Shown: positions 20,144-33,800, numbered from the stretch's first letter. The stretch: DNA of 64,000 nucleotides from Parietaria judaica (GCA_954871525.1 OX940864.1:20268001-20332000); one strand, 5' to 3'. The notes: a model not told the origin generated them from the sequence alone. Numbers and translations: made by a program.

Positions 20144-21520
20144 TATGTAAACCCCACTTTTCTTTTCTTGGTAATAGCCTATGTTGGGGAAGGGATTTGG
20201 TCCGCCGAGGCCTCCGATGGCAAGTTGGGGAAGGAAACATCCGCGCTTTCTCACAACCTTGGATCCCGAGGGCGGGGGCCTTCGAGGTGGTCACCAATGA
20301 GCCGGAGGATGGCTTCCCGTGGAGGGTGGCCGACTTTATCTCGGATGGGACTTGGAACCGGGATATCGTATCAAGCGTCATGTCACAATACGACTCCGAG
20401 GCAATCCTTAAAATTCCTTTGGGAGAGCGGGGCACATTGACCGATGGGTATGGACTTTGAGGAAGACGGGAACTATACCGTCCGATCGGGTTACCGCCTC
20501 GCAAGAGCGGATGTTCGTGGGGGACCGTCAAGCTCGACCTCCGCGGAGCCAAAATGGTGGAAGAAGCTTTGGGGGCTCCAAATCCCACCCAAAGTCAAAC
20601 ATTTAATTTGGCGTGTGTGGTTCGAGGCCCTTCCGACATACGGTGCGCTTCGGGGCCGAGGCGTGGATTGTCTTCCCTTTTGTAGGTTTTGTGGAGCATT
20701 ACCGAAAGATGCTCTCCACGCGGTGTGGGGATGCGAGAGGGCCCAAGAGGTGTGAGGTAGTTCGTCGCTTTGCCGATGGGTTGGGAAGACGGAGCCGGCT
20801 CCTTTTAGAGAGATTTGCTTACGGGCACTTGAAGGTCTTTCAACGATGGACTTGGAGCTTTTTTGTGGCATCATTTGGGCAACTTGGACCGATCGGAACA
20901 AGCGGATCTTCGAGAACTATATCAAAGCGCCGGAAGCATGGATTGACGAAGTGGTGAGTTGGTTTGCAAGCTTCAAAAGTTGTGCACTTATCTCGGACCC
21001 AAATTCGGCAAGAAAAAAGACCCATCAATCCACTTGGGAAGGGGCCAAGAATGGCGGTCTTAAACTTAATGTGGACGCGGCATGGGACGCAAGGACGGGC
21101 CGAGCGGCGGTCGGAGGGATAGTACGAGACTACCGAGGAATGGTTGTTGGGGTGACAACTCGGCTCTTCGAAGATGTCGACACAGCATTGACGGCCGAAT
21201 GTAGAGCCTTACTCCATGAGTTAGAGTTTGTTCGCTCGCGGGGTTGGGTTGTCTCGGAAGTCGAGTCCGATTGCCTCCGTGCAACCCGACTTGTCAATGA
21301 CAAACAACTAAATAGTCTTCAAGGACCAATCATCGCGAGTATCGACACGATGTTAAGAGCGGTAGGCTCCAATGGCGGGTGCCGTTGGATTCCTAGGACT
21401 TGTAACGGGGTGGCCAATTGTCTCGCCAAGACCCGGTTCTCCGTTTTACTTTCAGATTTTTCGTCGGACGTTTGTCCTTCTTGGCTTGTAAACTCTGTTA
21501 ACAGGGATTTACTCCCCTGA
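20144..21520 (+). pseudogene. LINE ORF2 C-terminal remnant: zinc-binding and RNase H domains
   Basis: The first part (to about 20455) and the next (to 20755) encode the zf-RVT zinc-binding region that follows LINE reverse transcriptases, including PPKVKHLIWR and a CRFCG...AVWGCERAQ pattern. A frameshift lies at about 20450-20460, where the frame changes between DGYG and EEDGNYTVRSGY. A TGA at 20753-20755 replaces the Trp codon present in the sister copy. From there the frame runs to 21520 through an RNase H domain with LNVDAAW, AECRALLHELEF and ESDCLRA. The last acidic position reads VANCLA instead of the usual VADxLA. Without endonuclease and reverse transcriptase it is inactive. Confidence 0.88.
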
Positions 21521-21555
21521 TTTATTGAAAGCTTCTATTCCCTAAAAAAAAAAAA
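20144..21555 (+). mobile_element. 5'-truncated L1-type LINE
   Basis: The segment carries the 3' part of a LINE ORF2 and ends in a poly(A) tail at 21544-21555. The 13-bp repeat CTCATCATCATGG sits directly before it (20131-20143) and directly after the tail (21556-21568). This is a target-site duplication from target-primed reverse transcription, and the 5' truncation is typical. It is in the same family as the longer LINE at 29072-34399 and almost identical at its 3' end to the tail at 60671-60873. Confidence 0.93.
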
Positions 21556-21568
21556 CTCATCATCATGG

Positions 21569-22793
21569 CCTTGTAAATGAGCTTAACCAATAAAATAAAC
21601 ACTCATGGTCCGATAAAGTCCATACTTCATTCTAAAATTCCGAGTTCATTTCAAATGACATGTAAATTGTAAAGGCATATCTTTTAATACAAGTGAAGAA
21701 AATAATGTCTCTATATGTTAAGTATATAATGTAATTTTACCCAATAATACTATTTATTGCAAGCGAATATATTAATATATGATATAATTTTTATCAACAA
21801 TATCATTAAAAACAAAAAACACTTTCACTCGACATTATTTAATTGATGAAGGGAAATGACCAAAAGCAAACATTTATACTTTGTGAATTGTGTGCACGTA
21901 TAAGAGTTTAAATACGGAGAACCGTCCAAAAGTCTAATCTTACGGGGGTGAATAGAATTTCAATTGATAATTTTTTATTTTATAAATTGAATAAATAATA
22001 TATTAGTTAAATTCGAGATTTTTATATTGTTTGATTAAGATTTTAACAAAATTTGATTATATATAATACGTAATTTATGTTTGGAGATAATTCCGAGCGT
22101 GCTACACACCACCACTACATTTAGTGCCGTAGTGGTAGAGGCTAAACTGCCAATAATAGATGGCTAAAGTCCAAACCTAGAAAGGGACAATTTATTAGAC
22201 AAAAAAGAAAAAGAAAAAAAGAAAACAAATGAAACCAAGCAAAGCAAATAAATAACAAGACAAGCCCAGGGCATAATTGTCATTTACAATCCTTATTTTT
22301 AAGGTTCATAGTCATTTCATACCCTTCTCTCTCTCCCAACTGAAAACCACTGCAAGCAACTTGTGCTCTACCTGTGTATAAATATATATATATTCAATAA
22401 TTATAATTTTAGCGTTTCAATTACTTATATTAATTTATTGTCATGGGAGAATTTTGTTGTGATTCATTAATTATAGTGGTTTAATTTGATATTGTCCACT
22501 TCCAAGGATATCTATGCATGAGTTTTTATTTATTTATTGCCTTTAATTAATATATTATAATTTATATATATATATATATAGAATTTATACACCGACTCTA
22601 AAGTCTAAAGTCTAAACCAATACAATCTTCTCTCTATATTTATGTCTCCCTTTCTTCTATCCTTCTAATTCTCTCTCTCTCTCTCTCTCTCTTGGTCCTC
22701 TTCTTCTTCAATAGATTATTAGATCATACACAGACAATTCTCTCTCTGGTAGAAGAAGACAGCTTCTTTCTGGAATATATCTATTATACACAG

Positions 22794-22798
<5 letters not shown>
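21569..22798. other. Intergenic and upstream region of the zinc-finger gene
   Basis: AT-rich without coding frames. It holds a possible TATA element (GTATAAATATATATA at about 22375) and a CT run (about 22672-22692), as often found in plant promoters and leaders. A short hairpin ACCACTAC/GTAGTGGT lies at about 22110-22134. Which TATA is used cannot be told. Confidence 0.5.

Positions 22799-22853
<55 letters not shown>
22799..22853. repeat. (TA)15(GA)12 compound microsatellite just before an ATG
   Basis: Thirty bases of alternating TA pass directly into about 25 bases of alternating GA, ending 12 bp before the start codon of the zinc-finger gene. It therefore lies in the 5' leader or core promoter, where length changes could alter expression. 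Confidence 0.95.
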
Positions 22854-22865
22854 CAAGGGATCGAA

Positions 22866-23102
22866 ATGGTGGATCTCCAAACGGTGTGTTGCTTGTGCGG
22901 CGACGTGGGTTTCGCCGACAAGCTCTTCCGCTGCACCAAATGTCGCCACCGCTTTCAGCACTCGTATGTCTATCTATCTATTCTACAATCATTCATTCAT
23001 TCATATCTCTATAGAAATGTCTCGTAATAATTATCATCATCATCTTCGCTGGTTACTGTGATCATGTGTCTAATTATGTACAGAATGATCATCTACACAC
23101 AC

Positions 23103-23146
<44 letters not shown>

Positions 23147-23965
23147 GCTGAGTCATGTATGTATGTATGTATACATGTATAGTCATCAAGTTTGGAAAGC
23201 TACACTTAACTAAATGATATCCGAAACACCCACCCACCCAGCCTAGCTATTATTGCTGGTATACCTGAAGAGTGACGCCAAATATTTCCTTACTGTTATA
23301 CGTGTATACGTATACATACATACATACATATATACATATATATATATGTATATATCCAATTAGGTCATGTGATTTCATTCTCCTTATGCTCCACCAAATA
23401 TTCTTTTATTCATGATTTTCATGACCTACCTAGTTGTTTTCCAATTTCCAACCAATTACCACTTATTAGTCCATCAAGTAAATGCTTCTAAATTACGTTC
23501 CTTCGTCTTCCTGTGTATATATATATATATATATATATAACTTGAACCCTGTAATTAGTCTTTACTCTCTACGTATATATAAATTGTTTTGGTATTCAAG
23601 ATTTATGCCCTGACGTGTGTGTGTGTATATTGTATATGTAACTGTATGTATATAGGTATTGTAGCAACTATTACTCGAGCGAGTACACGGAGCCGAGCCA
23701 GATGTGCGATTGGTGCCAAAGCGAGGCTGGGGCCGGCAAGAGCGGCAGATCCCACGGCAGTTCGTCCAAGAAATCGGCGGCGACGTCGGGAGGCGAATCG
23801 GCAGCGCCGAGCCGGTCAGAGTACAGCGTGGACAAGATAAAGCTGCAGCAACATGCGGCGGTGGACCCCGCTGCCGCCGACCACAAGGGGAAGAGTCCGA
23901 GCGGCACGCCGTCGCCGAGGCCAACCACGCGAAGGTACAAGCTTCTCAAGGATGTTATGTGCTAA
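22866..23965 (+). CDS. Small cysteine-rich PHD/RING-like zinc-finger protein, two exons
   Basis: Exon 1 is 22866-22963 and exon 2 is 23656-23965; the GT-AG intron of 692 bp (donor GTATGT, acceptor TATATAG) splits a Ser codon. The product is 135 aa. The N-terminal half has the pattern CCLCG, CTKC, CxxRFQHSYC and CDWCQ, a zinc-binding module like a PHD or related finger found in a conserved plant protein family. A Ser/Lys/Gly-rich linker follows, and the C-terminus ends TTRRYKLLKDVMC, a motif I know as conserved in that family. Two zinc-site cysteines are interrupted by the intron, which supports the join. The role is unknown; nuclear chromatin or transcription functions are plausible for the fold but not shown. 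No lesion is visible. The ATG follows a GA repeat and is the first in frame. Confidence 0.87.
23106..23144. repeat. (TA)n microsatellite in the intron
   Basis: About 39 bases of alternating TA lie in the intron of the zinc-finger gene. Further shorter TA runs follow in the same intron (about 23328-23355 and 23515-23540). Confidence 0.95.
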
Positions 23966-25857
23966 ATAGATCTCTCTCTATATATATAGGGTAGAATTAA
24001 TGTAATTATTATGATAATAAGAAGCTAGAGCTAGAGTTTTGTGTTTATATATATGGTAGAGATATAAATATGTTATTATAAACTAACTTGGTTTCTTAAT
24101 TTTCGGGGTGTTTTTGCAAAACTTGTTGATATACAATGCGAGTTTGTTCTATTAACTAGAATATGAGGATCATTAGCGCTTCTCGATGAACTTGTCTCTT
24201 ACAGTTTATATGTTCATCCCAATTGTCATATATTGAATTTATCGGGATATACACAGATCCAAGGATAATACCATCCTAAATGATTATTATAAACGCATTA
24301 AATCACAAACATATATCACCATGATCAGTGATGATCATACAACTGTTTTATATCAGCTAAATTGATAATCTATAAAGTATTTGGGCCATTTTTATTTGAT
24401 GGCCTTTTAATATTACTGTCACATAATAATTAGTCATGTAAATACGGTCAAGCCGGAAGTTTGCGACCGCCTTGACCGGTTTGGCAAAAAAAAAACTATA
24501 GTATTTCGTTTTTTCGTTTTTCCTGGACTGTTCGGTCGAAGATTTGATGGTCCGGATTGAAGATTTTAACTTTTTTTTTTCGTGTATTCCGAAATACCAC
24601 ATTTACGTTATAAGGTAATATATATATATATATATATATATATATTCTTGTTCGGGACTTGTGGGGCATAATTATAATTGTTTGTAGATAAGGGAAGGGA
24701 AGGGGTTGCGTAGAGAGAGGGAGAGAGAGAGAGTTCAATTTGGGAAATCACAAACAAGTTGGTCTTCTCTCATTTTTGCTTTTGTTGAGTCTCTTAAGAA
24801 GAATTGAATGCATTTTGGTCTTCGCTCAAAGTATTCAAAGTACCTAAAGCCTGCTCCAACTTTTACAGATTCATTGAAAGATCTTTAATGGCTAGGTCCC
24901 CTATTCACATAATATATATATATATATATATTAAACAAATATCTAAGAACTCATGACATACTACATGAGTTAGCTTTTCCTTGGTAAAAAAAAGTGGTAC
25001 ATAGGTATAGTGAATAGAACTATATGCTGGCTGGTGTTGCTTCTATAGCTAGCTTGGACATTCATTTATATACACATATACATATAATCCTCGTGGTTTG
25101 TTCAGGGATAATTACGAAAAAATTACTTAAAATCATTGAAAAATAGGTGGTCTATAGATATGCATAATTTTTAATTGTGCTGAATAAATATTCAACGTTA
25201 AATGTTATCTTATCTATACACGCTGCAAAATAACTCTCATTTAGTCATTTTCCCATGTCATGTCAGAAACGTGAGAAAAAATTGTTAATGTGAGGAGAGG
25301 AGTACACATGAATTAACATTAACAGGCAAAATCATTCAATAACGCAAATTTCACGATGTCCTTGATATTTATTCAACTTAATTGACAGATTAATGGGTAC
25401 ATTTATTGTAATAATTTCTATCTTTTAACGTAGACAGGATGATACATAGTATAGTCTTGGCCCTACTCTGTGTTTCTTTAGTCATTTATTAGAAACCAAC
25501 AAAAACTTTTCTCTCATTGAGGTTCTACCTTACGAGGTTTTTTAGTATTTTTTTTTCTTTTCTTTTCATTTTTTTATAATATAATGGAACATATAACCTT
25601 GTACCTTGATAAAAGCATAAAATGCTCGAAGTGTCATAAGACCCATAACCAAACGATATAAGTTTGTGATCCTTTTATAAGGTGATGAATTTTTCTCCAA
25701 ATCTCCAAATAATATGAGGTTTTTTTATTCATTTTTTATTTTATTTTAAAGAAGCAGAATAAAAAAAGTAAACTCAAACGGACAACATTATATCGAGTAA
25801 GATTGGGGACGATAAAGCGGTAATAATCGATATCTCAATTACTTGCCAGCAACAATA

Positions 25858-25888
<31 letters not shown>

Positions 25889-26880
25889 CATATATAGGAT
25901 AGTCACATGTCCTTAATTAGTTTTGCTTCATAGAACTCAACGTTACGTTCTCATTTAATTTAATGGCAGAAACACTTACACGTACGTAGCTTTTAATCTA
26001 AGCATCAAAACATAACACATGCAAGTATACGATTTTCACGTGTTCGATTGCATGTTGGCTTTGGCGTTTGTAGTTTTCGACACATCGTACTAGAGATTAT
26101 AAAATGATCGATCATCATTTCTTGAGCAAACGCGTACCTATAAATACTTGCATTAACCCTCTTTTGATATATAAGTACGCGTTCTTAGTGTTGATTCTCT
26201 TTTAACATGAGAGTGTCTTCTTTGGCATTGGAGCCGTTTTAAAACAAATTAATTTGGTCCCCAAATTTGATCACTCCCTAACAAATCTCCATACTTTCTC
26301 CAGCTTTTTTACATCAACCCCAACACTATATATCTTTCAAAACCCTCCAAAATCATAGCTTGATAAAAAAATTCAATTATGTTCTTCAATTTATTATATT
26401 ATTTTTATTACGAGTTATATTTAATGTTCTATTAAAAAACTAAACTCATCGTAATTCACTACCTTTGAGTATACTCATAAAATTAGATCGACATAATTGG
26501 TGTATATCAATTTATTTAAAGTCTTATGAAAACTCACTATCGTCCTTGGTATGTCGGTAAATTGGACTTGCAGATGATTGCGTGTCTAAAATGTTGTGTA
26601 TGATTATGTTAACAATAATTATCGTTTAGTATTATTCGTTAATTAGTGCTTATGATATTCAAGCATTATATTAGCAATACTCAGTGGAACTATCGACACT
26701 ACATGTGATCATGTTGGGGTGGAGATTTCGTATTTGATGAGTAGTACTTTCGTAATATGATTTTCTTTTCTTCTTGGGTTTACACATATCTTGTTTCAAG
26801 TTGTCGCCTTATCTCACACATACAAATGTACGGACGCGTTTATTCTATATTGCATGTGTACATATATATAAATATAAATA
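23966..26880. other. AT-rich intergenic DNA, no gene seen
   Basis: The first part is the 3' flank of the zinc-finger gene. A GC-richer patch at about 24445-24560 contains the inverted pair CGGTCAAG/CTTGACCG. TA runs occur at about 24620-24646, 24910-24932 and 25875-25890. No frame shows a recognisable product. Confidence 0.6.
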
Positions 26881-27100
26881 TATATATGTATATATATGCA
26901 TACTTACGGTTACGATATGGTATGGGATAATATACTACGATTCTAGTTATGTATTTCTGATAAAATACATGATGTAAACCGAATGAAATATATATATGTA
27001 TATATATGCATACTTACGGTTACGATATGGTATGGGATAATATACTACGATTCTAGTTATGTATTTCTGATAAAATACATGATGTAAACCGAATGAAATA
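26881..27100. repeat. Perfect 110-bp tandem duplication
   Basis: 26881-26990 and 26991-27100 are identical base for base by eye, including non-repetitive sequence such as GCATACTTACGGTTACG and GATGTAAACCGAATG. Each copy begins in a TATATATGTA motif, so replication slippage or unequal exchange at this AT stretch is a likely cause. Identity implies a recent event (or an assembly artefact). Confidence 0.95.
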
Positions 27101-27333
27101 TGTTGGGAGATTAAAAAATTCAGAATCAAAATATTTTTGTCTATTTTTTTTTTCTTTCGTATTCAACGGTTTTGATGTATTGGAATCAAGATCCAACAAT
27201 TTTAAAAAAAGTTCAGTATCTAAATATTATGGTTTCGACAAATTCATATTCTAGGCTTCTTGATCCGAATTTTTTAGCGTAAAATTATGCAAAATCTTAA
27301 TTTCGGATGCTTTCCTTTAATTGTTTGGTGAAC

Positions 27334-27371
<38 letters not shown>

Positions 27372-27806
27372 TTATTTCATAAATAAAAATATACGACACT
27401 GACTTGGACACCATTATAACCAATTTGTCAACTCTGGCCACTCCAGTCTATAAAGTGTTAATAAGTCTTGAGTGATTGCTTGTGTGGAAGAGAGTGATAT
27501 CAGAGTTCACAACCATTATGTTCTCATTGAACAAATTTATTATATATTTTATCGTCTCAAAAGTTACTTTAATCTATGAAATATATCTGAAATATCATGT
27601 TAGTCAATGGTTTTTTTTTTTTAATTAGATTTATTCAAATGGATATGTATATAATTGCATGACTTTGGTAGTGTGTGCTGATTATTATAACGATGATAGT
27701 GTTCTTTTATGAATGCTTAAAGATGTCGAGCACTAATCATTCAAAGTTCCGAGTTTCTCAAACAGGAGAGATCTAGAGTCATAGATTCAGATCGATTTTT
27801 AAGGTT

Positions 27807-27863
<57 letters not shown>

Positions 27864-28940
27864 ACGAGAGTAACCAAACTCGGCAAGTATATTAGTAATT
27901 TATAGAGTGATCTAATGACGTTTTTGGTAACAAAATTCACGATTTTCGTTGTGAATATTTTAAATCTGTGAGACACTAATTTAGATTAATCACAATATAT
28001 ATAATATAATATAATATAATGTAATATAATATACAAAACGATAAAAAATTAAGCATTAAAGAGAAGAAGAAAAAAAACTTGCTTCAAGCTTTATTTGTTA
28101 TCATCCGTTTTGTAGTTACTCCTAAGTTCTCAACGTTACATTTTTAACCTCGTCTCCTAAAACCTAAACCGTTTACAAATTTGTCTAATTACACTTTGTA
28201 CTCTTAATTGGTCATTACATTCTATAAGAAATCCGATCTTATTTTTAATTGAACCCAATTTCATTGATAAGCTTATGACCTTATATCTAAGACACATATA
28301 ATGATGTCTCTCAACATATGACATTTTGTTGGTTATAATTGGTTTTCTAAACATGCATTAAAATAGTCCAAAACCGTAGCCTCCTCAAGCTATGATTTTG
28401 ATAATATCAACTGAAAATAGTTTACATTAGTTAGCTACTAAACTTCACTAATTCACTTTACTATAATTTTATATCACGCAAACATAAATAGTAAAACCAA
28501 TACGAAGACGAAGACCATTTTTATTCTCTTAAATATACAAATGAGTGATCAAAAGTAAGGAAAGAGATACAAAATAAAAACATTAAATGCGTGATGTTCG
28601 GCAAGATATTATCGTAGTTCAAAACTACTGAAGTCATATGTCAACTGACTTGGCTAAATACTAATACAGCGATGGATTATCAGAAAGAGAAAACCCGCAA
28701 TATGCAACTCACAAAACTCACTTTTTCATTCTCTTGCATGCAAACTCTCCTTCCCATCACGCCAACACTACAACATTACAAAATTGCGCCAACACTATGC
28801 CTAGTGAAAGATATGAAGATGAAGAGCTAAGAAATGACTATAATTTTGTGAGAAATTGTATCACGTAACTCATATTTTTAATTCTAATGAGTTAAACTAT
28901 CATTGGTCAATCATTTCTTTGTTTAAATTTAACGGCTCCA

Positions 28941-28975
<35 letters not shown>

Positions 28976-29059
28976 CTACGGCTGGTAGAAAAGGTAATAA
29001 TAGCATATGATTTGATGTCCGAGCTTAAGAAGATTGTATTCGAAGGCAGAGACAAACAA
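27101..29059. other. AT-rich intergenic DNA with TA microsatellites
   Basis: No gene is supported. TA runs are at about 27338-27369, 27810-27860 (about 50 bases) and 28945-28971. A short AATAT run lies at about 28003-28033. The remaining frames are AT-rich without motifs. Confidence 0.65.
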
Positions 29060-29258
29060 TGGCTACTTGTAAATATGTGATGTGAGTATGTATGTATGTA
29101 TGTGTACCACATGCCCATGAAACAGTGTCCCTTTAATCCTCCATTAATGGAAGTCTGAGCTCCGTCTTGGCTTCTATCGGGTCGCGGTGTGCAACCCTTT
29201 GGGGGTTCCTATTCCTGTGCTATACCGGAGAGTTTTCCGGTGATTAGCTTGGCCATCT

Positions 29259-30891
29259 GTGATGGATTCTTTTTCCTTGAGTGTTGCTGATTTGGGAGTG
29301 GACTTGGAGGTTCGGGACGGGGGGACCGGAAACGAGTGCCATGTTCTCCTCGGGAAGTTCCTGTCAACAAAGAAGTTCAGCAGAAATACAATCGTGGCCG
29401 TGCTTAACCGGGCGTGGGAAAAGCTTGACGGTTGGACCCTGTTGGAGATTAAACCGGGCACATGGAAATTTTCGTTCAAACTCCAAAAACACAAGGACTT
29501 GGTCCTTTCCAGGAGACCTTGGACTATCCGTGGAGCTCTGCTACTCCTCGAAGAATGGCCGGAACACCTGGGTCTAGAAGAGGTTCAGTTTGGCCAGTGC
29601 CCTTGTTGGATCAGATTAGTGGGTCTTCCCCCGGCGATGGTGTCCGAGCCCACGCTAACACGTATCGCCGGCCTATTTGGAAGGGCTTTAGACTGCAGAC
29701 CAGGAAGGGAAGCTCGATACGCAGCCTTCGCCAGAATCCGAGTTTCCATTGACACTTCAAAGCCCCTATATCCTGGATTCTTCCTGGACAAGCCTAACAA
29801 CGTCTCAAATTGGATTCAGGCAAGATTTGAGAATATTGGAATGGTTTGCTTCAGATGTGGAGTCATGGGTCACAGGTCATCGGACTGTGACAGAGAGGAG
29901 GAGGCGTTCTTAGTCAAAAAGGGTTTCGAAAGCGTTCCGATGTTTGGAGATTGGATCGATGCGGAAGCGAAGGCCGAGAGCTGCTTCTTCAATGGGGGTC
30001 GGAAAAAAACTCCCAAACCTCAACGCAGGCATCGGAAAGGAGATCCCCGCTCACGCGCCGGTAACAGGGTCTTCTGAGGAGGCGTCCGCTGAGATCAGTA
30101 CCTTGGGAAGCGAGCCGACATCCCGGAATTGTCCTTTGGCTGGAAAGATGGTGATGGGAGACCTGACACACATAGGGGCCGCATCAGACGAAGGACAGCG
30201 GAACACTGAAATGGAATGCCAGATTTCTGGGGAAGAGAAAGGAGAACTTGTCCTTTCTCCTACGAAGGTGATGATGGCAGGGAAAGGAGATATCCCTAGG
30301 GCTGTAGCTGGGAGCAACTCTATGAAGAAGAAAAAAGGAGTTGCAGAGCCCCTTGCCTCGCGAAAGAAGAAGGTTGTGGAGAAGGTGGGGTCCTCAATGG
30401 GCCTATCCACATTTAAAACCACTCATCTTCAAACCCACGAGGAAGCTGCTTTTGGAGAGAGGGAATTAGTTCCCTTCGCTATGGGCCCGGGCTTTCCAAA
30501 ATCAACCCAAGTCAACCAACAAAGTGGGCCTTTGCTGGGGGAAGAAAATTATTCGAGTCTTGGTCACTCAGAGTCCATGGATCTGCTTTTAAATTCCCGC
30601 TTGGAAGCTGGGACCCACCTCTCTATCCATGCAAACACATGCAACAGTGGACGTGCCCGCATACAAGGTAATGTTTTAAATGGCCTCAATGACCGAATCA
30701 AACGCCAGAAAACCGAAGATGGGGGTTATGTGGGAGACGATTCTGATAAGGCACTTCAAACTGTCGTGAGTGGCGGGGTTCCCCGCCCGAGCAGGGATGA
30801 TGTGGTAATCCGGAACCTAAAGCTAGACACCCAAATGGCGGATACTCTTGAATCATCGGCGGTACGCTTCGAGCGTACCGACCGGTCGTAA
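29259..30891 (+). pseudogene. LINE ORF1: DUF4283-type gag-like protein with CCHC knuckle, frameshifted
   Basis: The N-terminal part matches the DUF4283 region of plant LINE ORF1 proteins, with LLEIKPGTWKFSF and PWTIRGALLLLEEW. It is followed by the zinc knuckle CFRCGVMGHRSSDC (C-x2-C-x4-H-x4-C). A one-base change of frame is needed near 30000-30010, in a run of seven A. The first frame ends at 30077, while the second stays open to 30891 with a Ser/Gly/Lys-rich tail. The stop TAA (30889-30891) overlaps the ORF2 ATG by one base. ORF1 proteins bind the element's RNA. The homopolymer shift could be a real mutation or a sequencing error. Confidence 0.85.
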
Positions 30892-33800
30892 TGAAATCCA
30901 TATGTTGGAATGCCCGGGGATTATGCAATCCTCGGGCGAAGAGCCGCTTACGGATGCTTATCCGTGAGCGAAACCCGAACCTCCTATTTATTTCGGAAAC
31001 GAAACTACGAGGGGGTCGAATGGAAAGGTTAAAAGAGCAACTCGGTTTTACGAATGGTTTCGGAACTCATGCCACTGGGCTCAGTGGTGGTCTCTACCTT
31101 CTTTTGAATGAGAAAATTGATGTGGAAATCCAAAGCTTTAGTAAGGGCCATATCGACGCGGTAATTAAAGACGAACTTGGGATCGTCTCGAGATTTACGG
31201 GTTTCTACGGCGAACCGGGTGAGTCTTCTAAACACATCTCTTGGGATTTGCTACGTAGACTCTTTAATCCGGCTAATAGCCCTTGGTTGTGCGCCGGAGA
31301 TTTGAACGAGGTCCTCTATGATTACGAACATGTTAGCCGGACCCGTCGAAGAGCGAGTGAAATGTCTAAGTTTGTGGCGTCCCTCGAAGATTGTGGATTG
31401 GAAGATCTCGGATTCCAAGGAGAGCTTTGCACTTGGAATAATATGCAATGTGGCGATAATAATGTCCAATGCCACCTTGACCGTGCTTGTGCGAATCAAG
31501 AGTGGAAGCATTTGTTCCCGGCGTTTGTTGTGGAAGTCCTTGACTTTTGGGGCTCTGACCACCGTGCTATCCTCATTGACACGGTTGAAAGGCCTTCTCT
31601 TTCTTTGGATAACTCTATCTCTAGAAAGCGTTGGGCTTTCGAACCGGGGTGGCTCATGGACGACAATTGTGAGGCCGTGATCCGAGACACTTGGCTAGCC
31701 GAATCCGGGGATGTTGGAAACGGTGATTGCAAAGCGGGCCTTATTAAGTGCAAGGAAGCCCTTCGGTTATGGGCTAGGAATTCTTTTGGTCTTAGGAAAA
31801 AAAGGATCAAGGAGCTCTCGGCACACCTTGCTCGGATCAATAATGCGGCCTTTATTCCGGATAATCGATGGGAAGCCAAGCGGGTGGGTTTGGAGTTGGA
31901 ATCTCTCCTCTTGATCGAAGAAAACTTTTGGAAACAAAGAGCCCGTGCGGATTGGCTAAAAGGGGGTGACAAGAATTCGGCATACTCTCATGCCCGAACG
32001 GTCCGTAGAAAGGCCCAAAACACTATTCGGGGCATTTTCAATGAGCATGGTGAATGGGTTACGAGGGAGCGGGAAGTGCGAGGAGTTTTTGAAAGATACT
32101 TCTCGGATATCTTTAAATCCAATGGAGCGACCGAGGATGATTTTCGAACGATTATTAGTGGAGATGTGAAATCTATTTCAGAGAATCAAGCCTTGGCCAT
32201 GGATATCGAGTTTTCAGAGGCGGAAGTGGAGAGTGCTCTTTTCTCTATGGGCCCACGGAAAGCACCGGGGCCCGATGGTTTTCACGCCCTCTTCTTCCAA
32301 AAAATTTGGTCCACGGTGGGTCCAAAAGCTTGTAGAGAATGCGTGAATATTCTCAATGGTAGAGCGAGCGCTAGAAGTTGGAACGCCACAAACTTAGTCC
32401 TCATCCCGAATATCAAGAACCCGAAGTATGTTAAAGACTTTCGCGCGATAAGCCTTTGTAACGTTCTTCTCAAGGTGATCACTAAAGTAGTGGCGAATCG
32501 GATCAAAGGGGCCCTTGTTACCGTTATTTTCGATTCTCAAAGTGCCTTCGTCCCTGGTCGCCTTATCACAGACAATGCCGCTATTGCGTTCGAGCTCCTT
32601 TATTCTATCAAGAAGAAGACCAAAGGGAAAAAGGGTGCTCTTGCACTTAAACTCGACATGAGTAAAGCTTATGATCGTGTGGAATGGGGCTTCGTTCTCG
32701 CTATGTTGAAACGAATGGGTTTCGGGACTAATGTCATAAAAGTGATCCGGGACTGTATCTCTACACCGGTGTTCTCCGTGGTCATTAACGGTAGAACCGG
32801 GGGATCGATTATCGCGTCTAGGGGGCTTCGGCAAGGTTGCCCCTTCTCGCCGTATCTTTTCCTAGTGTGCGCGGAAGGCCTCTTCGCCTTGATTCGTGGC
32901 CAAGAACGTTTGGGCCTCCTCCGGGGATTTTCTTGTAGACCCGAGGCCCCAAGGATCTCTCACCTCCTTTTCGCGGACGATAGTATTATTTTTTGCGAGG
33001 CTAGTGAAGAAGGATGCCAAGAGATTAAATCCATTCTCGGGGTATACGAAAAAAGGTCCGGTCAAATGGTAAATGTCAAAAAATCGATGTTATGTTGTTC
33101 TACAAATATCTCGGAATCCTCGATGGCCATCTATTCCAATATTCTTCGCATGCCCGTGGTCAAGGAGCTCGAGGCTTACCTTGGACTCTCGACTAATGTT
33201 GGTCGAAACAAAGTGGCGCTTTTTAGTAAGCTCACTAGCCGAGTTCACAAACTTTTATGGGATTGGAAAGCTAAAATATTTTCGGCTGGGGGTTGCGAAG
33301 TGCTTGTTAAGGCGGTCATTCAAGCCATTCCAACATATTCAATGAGTCTTTTTAGAATCCCCACGACAACTATCAATGAGCTTCATAGGCTAATTGCTAG
33401 GTTTTGGTGGGGAGGATCGGAAGATAAAAGGAAAGTTCATTGGAAAAGGTAGGATCTTTTGACGAAGACCAAAATGGAGGGAGGCCTCGGCTTTAAGGAT
33501 TTGGGCGACTTTAATAGAGCGTTAGTGGGCCGTCTTACATGGCGCGTCATCCAATTCCCGGATTGTCTTATGGCCCGAATTCTAAAGGCGGAGTATTTCC
33601 TGAGTACTTCAATTATTGATCTTGAATGCAAGCCACATTTCTCTTTTCTCGCTAAAAGTCTTTGTTGGGGCCGGGATTTGATTAAACGGGGCTTAAGCTG
33701 GCAAATTGGAGAGGGAAATTTTCGGGCTTTTGCTCAACCTTGGATCCCGAGGGCGGGGGCTTTCAAATTGGTTACTAAGGAACCGGATGACGACTACCCT

